Part shown: piece after piece, positions 10,793-21,077 of the stretch
Numbering within the stretch: position 1 is the stretch's first letter
Layout: every line of letters starts with the position of its first letter
Source: Amorphophallus konjac
Lineage: Eukaryota > Streptophyta > Magnoliopsida > Alismatales > Araceae
Assembly (NCBI GenBank): GCA_022559845.1
Contig: JAHNEJ010002744.1
Location: forward strand, 1-64,000
Length of the DNA stretch: 64,000 nt
Reading direction: 5' to 3'
The notes under the pieces: generated by a model
The model's input: only the letters and a program-made list of their open reading frames with translations
The model's database searches: none
What the model was told of the DNA's origin: nothing
Position numbers and translations under genes: made by a program

Positions 10793-12017
10793 TTTAGCCA
10801 CCCTTCATCTCTTCGCCGAGATTAAAGGGTCTCATGGCCTCCTAATAAATGATGTTTGCCTGCTTTGATGAATTGCAGGTGCTATCTTCGTCAGCCCTAT
10901 GAGGAGAAAAGTCGGGCTAGGTGAAATTATCTTTGTGGCCTCAAAGATGTTACTCCGAGGCGCCTATAGCTTCCAGAGATCAGGAAGGCCACTGAAGAAA
11001 AAGAAAGAGAAGAAGAAAAGAAAGAAACAAAAAAAGAAGTGAGAATTGGCGAGAGAGGGTTGTACGACCATATCCGTCGAGACCCGTGCTAAGCAAAGAT
11101 TACTACTGTGGGATTTATGCAGTGGAGCAAACCACTCATCCCCTCCCTGAGGGGGTGAGCGCTCTCCTGTTCACCCGCCTTGGTTGACTACACAAAAAGA
11201 AGAAGAAGAAAAGAAAAGAAAGGACAAAAAGAAAAGTTGACGAGCATTGCCGACCAAGAGAACAAGAAGAAGGCCGGCATCCCGCCCGGCTCTAGGAGGG
11301 TCTAAGTTCATGGTGCTATGCCCTGGTCCATTCCACCTTCCTACTGCATCTATCCGGCATAAGACGGCCCCTCGAGTGGCTGTTCGAAGATCCAACAAGC
11401 CACAACTGTAGCTTGATGAATTACTGCTCGCTGCGGGGAATACTTCATAGCAATGAGGCCAAGCACGGCCACGACTGCCAAAGAGAACATGCATCCACCC
11501 CTCCACAACCCCCCGACAGGCCACTCCATGCGGAATGGGGGGGCAACAGAGTAATCAACCCTCACGGGAAATTTCAATTTGCCTGAGGGCACTTAGCAGC
11601 ATATTCCCTTCTCGGGATCGCAAAAAAAAAAAAAAACAAACAACACGTCAATGTACACTTGACGCGAGCCAGTAGCATGAAGATGGCCCTGCCAGGGGAC
11701 TGATTATCAAAGTGCAGCGGTAGGGCGTCCTCCAGCCTCCGCCAATGCACCAGACGCCCCAATGTGAAAGGAAAAAAAGGGGAATCAACCTAATACGCTC
11801 ACTTGGGACGTTTGCATGCCACCTCCCTTTTGAGGCAAGACTTTTCATGAAAATAAGCGATGAATGGCCCGTCCAGGTGGTCGAAGATAAAGAAGAAGAT
11901 GACGGGGCCTCACGGTTGTCCCCCTTTACTACTGCTTGGCCGACGTGACTCGCCATCAAAAAAAAAAAAACCAAGCTAGCCGAAGTAAAAGACGCTCCAT
12001 GAGCAGCTTCCCAAACA
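10793..12017 (+). other. Leader region of the large element, no gene
   Basis: Non-repetitive stretch with A-rich tracts (10990-11040, 11195-11240, 11620-11640). I see no gag homology and no conserved open frame; the larger minus-strand frames have no recognisable motif. Confidence 0.5.
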
Positions 12018-14308
12018 TACACTCCACCCTAGGTGCATCTGAAGCAAAAAATTACACCCCACCTGGGGGCATAAAAGCCAAAAAGAACACACACCGGCTT
12101 AGGGGCATTTGAAAAAGGAACACACCCCGCCTAGGGGCATAGAAGCTGTAAAGAACATACCCCGCCTGGGGGCACAGAAGTAAAGAAGCAGAATGCACCC
12201 CGACCTCGGGGCATAAGAAACATGAAGAATACACCCCGCTTTAGGGGCATTTGAAGAAGAAACACACCCCGCCCGGGGGCACATAAGCCATAAAGAATAC
12301 ACCCCGCTTTAGGGGCACTTTAAGAAGAAACACACCCCGCCTAGGGGCATAGAAGCCATAAGGAATATACCCTAGCTTAGGGGGCATTTGAAGAAGAAAC
12401 ACACCCCACCTTGGGTGCAAAAGAAGCAAAATACACCCCACCTTGGGGGCACTAGATGCAGAATACATCTCCGCCTGAGGGCATACAAGCCATAAAGGAT
12501 ATACCCCATATGGGGGCATAAGAAGCAAAAGACATCCCCCCCTCTGGGGGCATAAGAAGCCAAAGACACACCCCGGCCCAGGGACATTTGAAGAAAAGGA
12601 TACACCCCGACTCGGAGGCACATGAAGAAACATACCCCGCCATGGGGGGATATGAAGAAAAGAATACACCCCACCTCGGGGGTAAAATAGGTAGAGGACA
12701 TCCCGCCTTCTGGACATCTGAAGCCAGGAGCTACACCCCCAACCTGGGGGGGAGGGGGTCATTTGAAGAAGAAACATACCCCCGCACGGGGGCATATGAA
12801 ACAAAAGGAATTCACCCCGGCTTAGGGGAATACGAAGAGAAATATACCCCTCTCTGGGGTAGAAGAAGTAGAAGAATCTACCCTGACCTGGGGGGCACAA
12901 CAAACAACAGAGTCACACCCTGATCTAGGGACATGTAAAGACAAGACACATCCTGCCTTGGGTGCATAAGAAGCAAAACACACCCCTCACGGGGGCACAT
13001 GAAACAAAGCTACACCCCCCCCCCTTTGGGGGCATAGGAAGCAAAAGAATACACCCCGGTCTGGGGGCATGAGAAGCAAAGACTATACCCCGCTCTAGGG
13101 GCATACAAAGAAAGAAACACGTCCCGCCGGGCGCATAAGAAGCAAAAGATACACCCCGTGTCGGGGGCATATGAAGAGAGACATATCCCGATCTAGGAGC
13201 ATAAAGAGCAAAAGAATACACCCTAGCTTAGGGGCATTCGAAGAAGAATACACCCTTACTTAGGGGCATTCGAAGAAGAATACACCCCGGCTTAGGGGCA
13301 TTTGAAGAAGAGACATACCCCGCCTGGGGGCATAAAAGCCATAAAGAATACACCCCGGCTTAGGGGCATTTGAAGAAGAGACATACCCCGACCTAGGGGC
13401 ATAAGGAGCAGAAGATACGCCCCGACTTAGGGGCACATGAAGAGAAATATACCCCGTCATAGGGGCATAAAAAAAGAGAGCAAGAATACACCCCAGCCTG
13501 GGGGCACAGATGCAAAGAGACATGCATCCCGACCTGAGAGCATATGAAGAGAGATATACCCTGCCTAATGGACATTTGAAGATGCAACGTACCCGGCCAC
13601 GGGGGCACAAAAGCAAAGAGACACATACCCCGCCATGGGAGCATATGAAGAAATATACCCCGCCTTAGGGGCACTTGAAGAAGCAACATACCCCGCCACG
13701 CGGGCATGAAAGCCATGAAGAATTCACCCCAACTTAGGGGTATTCAAAAAAAATCTGCCCCGGTTTAGGGGCATTTGAAGAAGAACTACATCCCGCTATG
13801 GGAGCATGATAATCAAAGACTATACCCCGCCTGAGGGCACACAAAGAGAGAAACTTACCCCAGCTTAGGGCCATTTGAAGAAGAAATGTACCCCGCCATG
13901 GGGGCACATGAAGCAACATACACCTCATCCCAGGGGCATCTGAAGCAGGACAAACAACACCCCCCGCCCGAGGGCACACAAAGAAAGAAACATACCCCAC
14001 CTTGGGTGCACAAGAAGCAAACATGCCCTAGTGTGTCGGGACAGAAGAAGCGGAGTACACCCCGCCATAGGGGGCATAAGAAGCAAAAGGTACGCCCCGA
14101 TTTAGGGGCATTCGAAGAGAAACATACCCCGCTCTGGGGCACAAGAAGTAGATGTTACACCCTGTCTGGGGGCCTAGAAGCCATGAAAGATACACCCCGC
14201 TTGGGGGCACAGAAGAAAAGTTACACCCCGCTTGGGGGCACATAATAAAAGTTACACCCCAACCTGAGGGCACATTAAGAGAAATACACCCCAGTCTGGG
14301 GGTATTAA
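12018..14308 (+). repeat. 36-bp tandem array with CCCC...GGGG hairpin in each unit
   Basis: Roughly sixty units of 33-38 bp, typified by ACACCCCGCCTAGGGGCAT followed by an A/G-rich linker (AAGAAGAAA or AGCCATAAAGAA). Two linker types often alternate. Each unit has an inverted repeat of CCCC and GGGG around a 4-6 base loop. Unit divergence is high, so the array is old or loosely homogenised. Minus-strand open frames up to 220 codons run through it because stop codons are absent from the consensus. Confidence 0.95.
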
Positions 14309-14520
14309 TGAGAAAGGAAGAGCATAACAAAAAGAACAGTCATGAGGTGGATGTGGTTTTTGAACCAGTCTCTTCACAATAAAAATGAAGAGCAGAAAAG
14401 AAAAGAACAATCATCAGGTAGACGTGGTCTTTCCACTCGCCCCTCCACATAAAAGAAGAAGAGAATAAAAGAAAGTGAACCTTAAGGTAGACATGGTCTT
14501 TCACCCTCTACCTTCAGTCA
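14309..14520 (+). repeat. Three-copy direct repeat of about 70-75 bp
   Basis: Units containing an A/G-rich run, then GGTGGATGTGG or GGTAGACATGG, then a CTCTTCACAATAAA-like segment, at about 14309, 14385 and 14460. Confidence 0.75.
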
Positions 14521-14569
14521 TCCAACAAATAGACTTCTCATGCGGTCGGCGTCACGACATTTCGTCTAA

Positions 14570-14905
14570 GTCGACAAACATTCAGCCATCGGGGCTTCAA
14601 TCCGACAGATGTTCAGCCATCGGGGCGTTAAATCGAAAGACATTCAGCCATCGGGGCTTCAATCTGACAGATACTCAGTCATCGGGGCTTCAACCGAAAG
14701 ATGTTCAGCTATCAGGGCTTCAATCCGACAGATGTTCAGCCATCGGAGCTTCAATCCGACAGATATTCAGCCATTGGGGCTTCAAACCGACAGATGTTCA
14801 GCCATCGGGGCTTCAACCGATAGATATTCAGCCATCGGGGCTTCAACCGAAGGATGTTCAGCCATCGGGGCTTCAACCGATAGATATTCAGCCATCGGGA
14901 CTTCA
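14570..14905 (+). repeat. 31-bp tandem array (CAGCCATCGGGGCTTCAA)
   Basis: Eleven copies at 30-31 bp spacing of CAGCCATCGGGGCTTCAA plus a CCGACAGATGTT linker. Copies are close to one another, suggesting more recent homogenisation than in the 36-bp array to the left. The plus-strand open frame 14475-14966 merely translates the repeat. Confidence 0.95.
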
Positions 14906-15125
14906 AGCAGACAGCTACCCCATTATCGGCTTCTCAGCCGATAGTTGCCCCATCATCGGCTTCTAGGCCGACAACTTCCTAATCATCGGCTTCAAGCCGA
15001 CAGCTACCCCATTATCGGCTTCTAGGCCGACAGCTTCCTAATCATCGGCTTCTAGGTCGACAGCTTCCCATTATCGGCTTCTAAGCCGATAGCTTCCCCA
15101 TCAGCGGCTCCTAGCCGACAGCTTC
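14906..15125 (+). repeat. Approximately 34-bp array (CATTATCGGCTTCTAGGCCGACAG)
   Basis: About six copies of a unit built on ATCGGCTTC and GCCGACAGCTTCC. It shares the ATCGG...CTTC...CCGACAG skeleton with the preceding 31-bp array, so one array probably evolved from the other. Confidence 0.85.
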
Positions 15126-15126
15126 C

Positions 15127-16495
15127 CGAATTAAAGAATCGACTTTTCAATTTGGTTCGGATCCTTTCTCGGCCAGAGAATTAAAGAATTAACCTTTCAC
15201 TTTGGTTCGGATCCCTCCCCGGTCAGAGAATTAAAGAATCAGCCTCCCACTTTGGTTCGGATCCTTTCCGGGTCAGAGAATTATAGAATCAACTTTTCAC
15301 TTTGGTTCGGATCCTTTCCCGGTCAGAGAATTAAAGAATTAACCTTTCACTTTAGTTCAGATCCCTCCCCCGCCAGAGAATTAAAGAATCAACCTCCCAC
15401 TTTGGTTCAGATCCTTTCCGGGTCAGAGAATTAAAGAATCAACTTTTCACTTTGGTTCGGATCCTTTCTCGGCCAGTGAATTAAAGAATTAACCTTTCAC
15501 TTTGGTTCGGGTCCCTCTCCAGTCAAAGAATTAAAGAATCAACTTTTCACTTTGGTTCGGATCCTTTCCTGCCAGAGAATTAAAGAATTAACCTTTCACT
15601 TTGGTTCGGATCCCTCCCCGACCAGAGAATTAAAGAATCAACCTCCCACTTTGGTTCAGATCCTTTCCGGGCCAGAGAATTAAAGAATCAACTTTTCACT
15701 TTGGTTTGGATCCTTTCCCGGCCAGAGAATTAAAGAATTAACCTTTCACTTTGGTTCGGGTCCCTCCCCGGCCAGAGAATTAAAGAATCAACTTTTCACT
15801 TTGGTTCGGATCCTTTCCCGGTCAGAGAATTAAAGAATTAACCTTTCACTTTGGTTCGGATCCCTCCCCGGCCAGAGAATTAAAGAATCAACCTCCCCCT
15901 TTGGTTCAGATCCTTCTCCGGCCAGAGAATCAAAAAGAGACCATTCACTTTGGTTCAGATCCTTCCCCGGCCGGAGAATCAAAGAATAACCCTTCCACTT
16001 TGATCCGGATCCTCCCCCGGCCAGAGAATCAAAGAATAACCATTCCACTTTGGTTCGGATCCTTCCCCGGTCAGAGAATCAAAGAATAAACCTTCCACTT
16101 TGGTTCGGATCCTTCCCCGGCCAGAGAATCAAAGAATAACCCTTCCACCTTGGTCTGGATCCTCCCCCGGCTAGAGAATCAAAGAATAAACCTGCCACTT
16201 TGGTCCAGATCCTTCCCCGACAAGAGAATTGAAGAATAAACCTTTCACTTTGGTTCGGGCCTTTCCCCGACCAGAGAATTAAATAAGAAACCTTTCACTT
16301 TGGTTCGGATCCTTCCTCCGGCCAGAGAATCAAAGAACAAACCTTTCACTTTGCTTCGGATCCTTCCCCGGTCAGAGAATTAAAAGATAGACCTTTCACT
16401 TTGGTTCGGATCCTTCCCCGGCCAGAGAACAAAAGAATAGACCTTTCACTTTAGTTCGGACCCTTCCCCCGACCAGAGAACAAAAAGGGACCCTT
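15127..16495 (+). repeat. 50-bp tandem array with a BamHI site in most units
   Basis: About 27 copies spaced almost exactly 50 bp apart. The unit contains CACTTTGGTTCGGATCC, then a C-rich TTTCCCGGCCAGAGAATTAA, then AGAATCAACCTTT. Early units end AATTAAAGAATTAACC, later ones AATCAAAGAATAACC, so two sub-families follow each other. No coding potential. Confidence 0.95.
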
Positions 16496-17190
16496 CTCTT
16501 CGGCTCTCGTATCCTGCTACCCGACGCCCTTCGGCTCAGCCATTTCGGCCAAGGCCCCACTATCAGGATTAATCCATCTATCCCACTACGCTCTCTGATA
16601 TCTTTCGGCTTTATAGCTGGCTTCTAGCATCTCTCGGCTGGTTAGCCCGCTCCTAATATCTCTTGACTTTTTAGCCTACTTTTCAATATCCCAACTTCGG
16701 CTCTTTGCAGCCCGCTTCTCAGCTTTGGCTCTTGTAGCCTGCTTCCCAGAATTCGGCCTTCAGGGCCCGCTTCCCATAACTTTGACTCTTGCAGCTCGCT
16801 TCCCAATACCCTTGGCTCTCGTAGCCTGCTTTCCAGAATTTGGCCTTCACGGCCCGCTTCCCATAACTTCGGCTCTTCACAGCCCGCTCCCCAATTTTGG
16901 CTCTTGTAGCCTACTTCTCAACTTCGGCTCTTATAGCCCGCTTTTCATACTTTGGTTTTCGTAGCATGCTTCCCAACTTTGGCTCTTGTAGCCTGCTTCC
17001 CTAGCAGCGACTCTTGCAGCCCGCTTCCCTAACCCCGGCTCCCGCAACATGCTTTCCATGTTTTGGCTTTTATAGCCTACTTCTCTGGCATCCTCTGGCC
17101 TTTTGCGGCCTATTTTTGGCATTTCCGTTCGCTTTTATAGCCCGCTTCCCCAATGTTCTTCCGGCCCTTGCGGTCTCCTTCCTCAGCACC
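16496..17190 (+). repeat. Degenerate array of CGGCTCTTGTAGCCTGCTTCCC units
   Basis: About twenty units of 28-38 bp containing GGCTCT(T/C)GTAGCC(T/C)GCTTCCCA. The GGCTnnnnnAGCC pairs make short hairpins. More diverged copies appear at 18260-18480, implying that the array was split. Confidence 0.85.
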
Positions 17191-17684
17191 CTGGCTGCTG
17201 CATTGATTCTGTATGCACATACAAGATACACTTATACGTAACGATAGTATGTTCTTACGCAAAAAAAAAAAAAGAAAAATAGAAAAATGCTTGATTACTC
17301 TGCTTGCATGCTTGCCTATAATATAAAATAACAGACCTTATTTCCTTGCTAAATAATAATGTTGCCCTGATTCCGAATGCACGTGTGTCACATCATACAC
17401 TCAAAGGGAACCCAATTATGGTGGGTGCACACGTCAAGGGGAAGAGTCATGGCTAAATTGTTGAGCCCAACTCACAAAATAAACTTGAGGCAACACTCCT
17501 ACGCTTCGCACTTAATGTGTTCAATGGCCTTCGACCATAGGGATTGCCCGACTTTCTTCTTAGCACTCTACGGATGCTTAAATTCCTGCACTCGCGTGAA
17601 AGGTAATCGTGAGGAAAAAGCTGCCTACCCCCACTGTAAAAAAATAGAGAAAAAATGATGCAAAAAAAGAGAGATACGTGAATC
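17191..17684 (+). other. Unique spacer within the large element
   Basis: Nothing recognisable; an A-rich run lies at 17260-17275. Confidence 0.5.
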
Positions 17685-17915
17685 CGAGTACTCGAGAATC
17701 CCCGTTGAAACAAATGAGGAGACTCGCGCGAAATGGTGTAGCGAATTTCAATAATGATGAAACCAAGTAGCCGGGAATCCCCATTGAGACACATGAGGAA
17801 ACTCGCGTCAAACAGTGGAGTCTGCAAGATAGAATTATAATAAGGATGAATCCTAGTAGCCGAGAATCCCCATTGAGACATAGGAGGAGACTCGCGTCGA
17901 ACGGTGAAATCCGAT
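17685..17915 (+). repeat. Three-copy direct repeat of about 77-90 bp
   Basis: Units with GAGAATCCCCATTGAGACA followed by GAGGAGACTCGCGTCGAA, at about 17690, 17770 and 17860. Confidence 0.85.
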
Positions 17916-18259
17916 ACCAAAATAAACGGTTGTAGGCGCTAGAGTAATCCTCAAGCGTTGCTTAGAAAGCTTGCATACCCCTATGTTTAGGACCGTTTGT
18001 CCACATGTTTGCTCCTCCACGCCGCAAAGAATTATCTCGGGTGAAGATTGTAAGTTTTAGCTATGCATGCAAGACATGCGATATCCTCTTGACGGGTGCA
18101 CCACCCCTTAGATGTGCCTCCTGGCCCGCACCGTGTCTGCGAATTATGGGTGATGTCCCTATCCTAACCCCTGTAGAGGGAGCTGCCTTATTTATACTTA
18201 TGTTATGCCTACTGACGAATGCATGCATGCTTGAATAAATAAATAAATAATAATAATAA
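17916..18259 (+). other. Unique spacer within the large element
   Basis: No gene or clear repeat, apart from a short AATAAATAATAATAA run at 18234-18260. Confidence 0.5.
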
Positions 18260-18480
18260 ACTCAATTTCAGCTATCGCAGCCTGCTTTCCCAGTTCTGGC
18301 TCGTACGGCCCAATCTTGGCCCTCACGGCCTACTTCCTGCTCTTGCAGCTTACTAATATCCCAACTTCGACTTTCATAGTCCGCTTCCCCGATTTCAGCA
18401 TTCACGACCTACTTCCGTAACACCGATTATGGCCCTTGCGGTCCACTTTCCCGGGTTCGGATTTCACAGTCGGTACTCCT
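18260..18480 (+). repeat. Second block of GGCTCTTGTAGCC-type units
   Basis: Diverged copies of the 16496-17190 unit (GCAGCCTGCTTTCCCAG, GGCCCTCACGGCCTACTTCC). Confidence 0.7.
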
Positions 18481-18484
18481 GGTG

Positions 18485-18880
18485 CATTGAAGAACATCAA
18501 ATCCTTTCACTTTGGTTTGGACCTTCCGTCTGGAGAGAATAAAATAAAATCCTTTCACTTTGGTTCGGGCATGTCGCCCAGCCAGAGAATAAAAAGACTC
18601 TTTCCACTCTAGATCGGACCTTCCGTCTGGTTAGAGAACAAAAGATCCCTTTCACTTTAGCTCGGACCTTCTATCCGGCTAGAGAACAAAAAGACGCCTT
18701 CCACTCTAGATCAGACCTTCCGTCCGGCTAGAGAACAAAAAGATTTTCCCCACTCTAGGTCGGATCTTTCGTCCGACTAGAGAACTAAAAGATTCTCTCC
18801 ACTCTGGTTCGGACCTTCCCTCCAGCCAAAAAATTAAAAGACCCTCCATACAGCCGGCACCCCCGGCACTTTAAGGAACA
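18485..18880 (+). repeat. 50-58-bp array related to the 50-bp array
   Basis: About seven units with CCTTTCACTTTGGTTCGG or CCACTCTAGATCGGACC, then TTCCGTCCGGCTAGAGAACAAAA. They share the TTTCACTTTGGTTCGG core and the AGAGAAnnAAA end of the 15127-16495 array but have a different middle. Confidence 0.85.
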
Positions 18881-18984
18881 AAACAACCTTTCACCCTGGC
18901 CCGAGCCTGTCGTTCGGGCGAGGAATCATCCCCTTTTTCTTGCGCTAACACTAGTCGGTGTTGGTGACTTGACCACCTCTCTGT

Positions 18985-19640
18985 CCCTTCGGGGTCACGA
19001 ATAATCCTTTCGACCTGGGCCTCCCGTCCAGATCACGGAAGAAACAGACCCTTCTCTCCGTCCCTCCGGTGACGAATATCCCTTTTGATTTTGACCTCCC
19101 GTCCAGGTCACTGAATCAACAAACTCTTCTCTCCGTCCCTCCGGATGATGAATACCCCTTTTGATTTGGACCTTCCGTCCAGGTCATTTAATCAACAAAC
19201 TCTTATCTCCGTCCCTTCGGACGACGAATATCCTTTTCGGAATCAACAAACTATTCCCTCCGCCCTCTCGGGTGACGAATATCCCTTTTGATTTGAGCCT
19301 TCCGTCCACGCTATTGAACCAACAAACTCTTCTCTCAGTCTTCGGGTGACGAATATCCCTTTTGATTTGGACCTTCAGTCGAGGTCATTGAATCAACAAA
19401 CTCTTCTCTCCGTCCCCTCGGGTGACGAATACCCCTTTTGATTTGGGCCTTTCGTCCAGGTCATGGAATCAACAAACTCTTCTCTCTGTTCCCTCAGGTG
19501 ACAAATACCCCTTTTGATTTGGACCCTCCGTCCAAGTCATGGAATAAACAAACTCTGCTCTCCGTCCCATTCAGGTGACGAATACCCCTTTTTGATTTAG
19601 ACATGCCATCCAAACCTTTTAAGGAATAAACCCTTCTCTC
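18985..19640 (+). repeat. 75-bp tandem array
   Basis: Eight or nine copies at about 75-bp spacing. The unit contains CTCTCCGTCCCTCCGGGTGAC, GAATATCCCTTTTGATTTGG and ACCTTCCGTCCAGGTCA followed by TGAATCAACAAA. One unit near 19230 is truncated. Confidence 0.9.
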
Positions 19641-19813
19641 CGCCCTCGTGGCTGGCCTTCCAACAACTTCGGCTTCTGTAGCCGCCTTCCAACATCCTTC
19701 GGCTCTTGCAGCCCCGCTCTCCTCGTCATGTTGATAAATCTCTCAGTCGGTCTGCACCCACAGGCCCCGCTCTCTCATCCCTCTCTCACGCCGTCTACGA
19801 TTGGGGGGTATTG
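19641..19813 (+). promoter_or_regulatory. 3' end of interior with polypurine tract
   Basis: Ends in ATTGGGGGGTATTG directly before the 3' LTR start GTGGACAC. The G-run is the likely polypurine tract that primes plus-strand synthesis. Confidence 0.6.
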
Positions 19814-20749
19814 GTGGACACTAAAAAAACCCTATGTTTACGTGCAAAGAAGTAAAGAAGAGGAGAAAAGAGAAGAGAAGATGAAAAGAAAAAAAGAAAA
19901 CACTCTTGAAGTGCCACAGCGGCACACCCCTCAAAGGCCTCCAACGGCACACTCTCAAGTGCCCCAGCGGCACACTTCTTGAAGCGCTCAACGGCACACT
20001 ATATGTGCCCTTCAGCGGCACACTACCATATAGCCTCCAGGGGCACACCCTTTGGTGCCCCAGCGGCACACTCCTTAAGCCCCTCCAGCGGCACGCCCTC
20101 ACCAGCCCGTGTCCGACACACCCAGAGCAGCCTCCAGCGGCACACCCTTTGGTGCCCCAGCGGCACACTCCTTAAGCCCCTCCAGTGGCACGCCCTCACC
20201 AGCCCGTGTCCGACACACCCAGGGCAGCCTCCAGCGGCACACCCTTTGGTGCCCCAGCGGCACACCTCTTAAAGCCCTCAGCGGCACACCCGTTAAGCCC
20301 TTAGCAACCCGTGCCCGGCACACCAAGGGCAGCCTCCTGCGGCACACCCTTTGGTGCCCCAGCGGCACACCCAGGGCAGCCTCCTGCGGCACACTCCTGA
20401 ACTGCCCTTCCAGTGGCACACTACTTTGATGCCTCTAGCGGCACACTCCTGAACTGCCCTTCCAGTGACACACTACTTTGATGCCTCCAGCGGCACACAC
20501 CTTGAAGTGTCTCCAACGGCACACCTCTTAAAGCCCCCAACGGCACACGCCATGTGGCCCCCTTCAACGGCACGCCCCTGCAAGCCTCCCAGCATCACAC
20601 TTTTCTCAGCCCTCAGCAGCACAGTGTTCCACCCGTCCACCGGTGCGCTCCGATTGGATCTTTGTCCGGTGCAACCGGCAAAGAAAATCCCACGCCATGC
20701 CCTACGGCCTTTGGCACGCAGCAGGCACAGCTCAGAGCTAGCTGAGGTG
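19814..20749 (+). repeat. 3' LTR of the large element, part 1
   Basis: Matches 6967-7736 of the 5' LTR but is about 170 bp longer, because the CAGCGGCACAC array (19910-20640) has gained units; a block including GCCCGTGTCCGACACACCC is repeated. It ends with the AGGTG target duplication at 20745-20749. Confidence 0.9.
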
Positions 20750-21037
20750 TGATAAGTGTACATTTATATGAGTTAATTTATGATATTCATATTTTTTATG
20801 AGCTTTAATGTTAGTAATTATGCACTTATCACACTTAATATCGATTTTCGATCAAAATACTTAGTTTGATGAAATTATTATAATTTGATCAATAAATATG
20901 TTATTTTACAAGCACTCGACAAGAACTCCACAAGTTTGCGCAAGAATGAGCCAAAGCCCATGCCAACCAAGATCAATCTTAATTTAAAAGAAAAAAAAGA
21001 AAAAGAAAAGTATAAATCGATATATACTCATATTCTA

Positions 21038-21077
<40 letters not shown>

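Noticed and set aside
14475..14966. 163-codon plus-strand ORF
   Set aside because: It only translates the 31-bp repeat; overlapping frames are equally open and no domain is visible.
12018..16495. Regularly spaced repeats resembling a CRISPR array
   Set aside because: Units are directly tandem without unique spacers of constant length, lie inside a plant retrotransposon, and have no cas genes.
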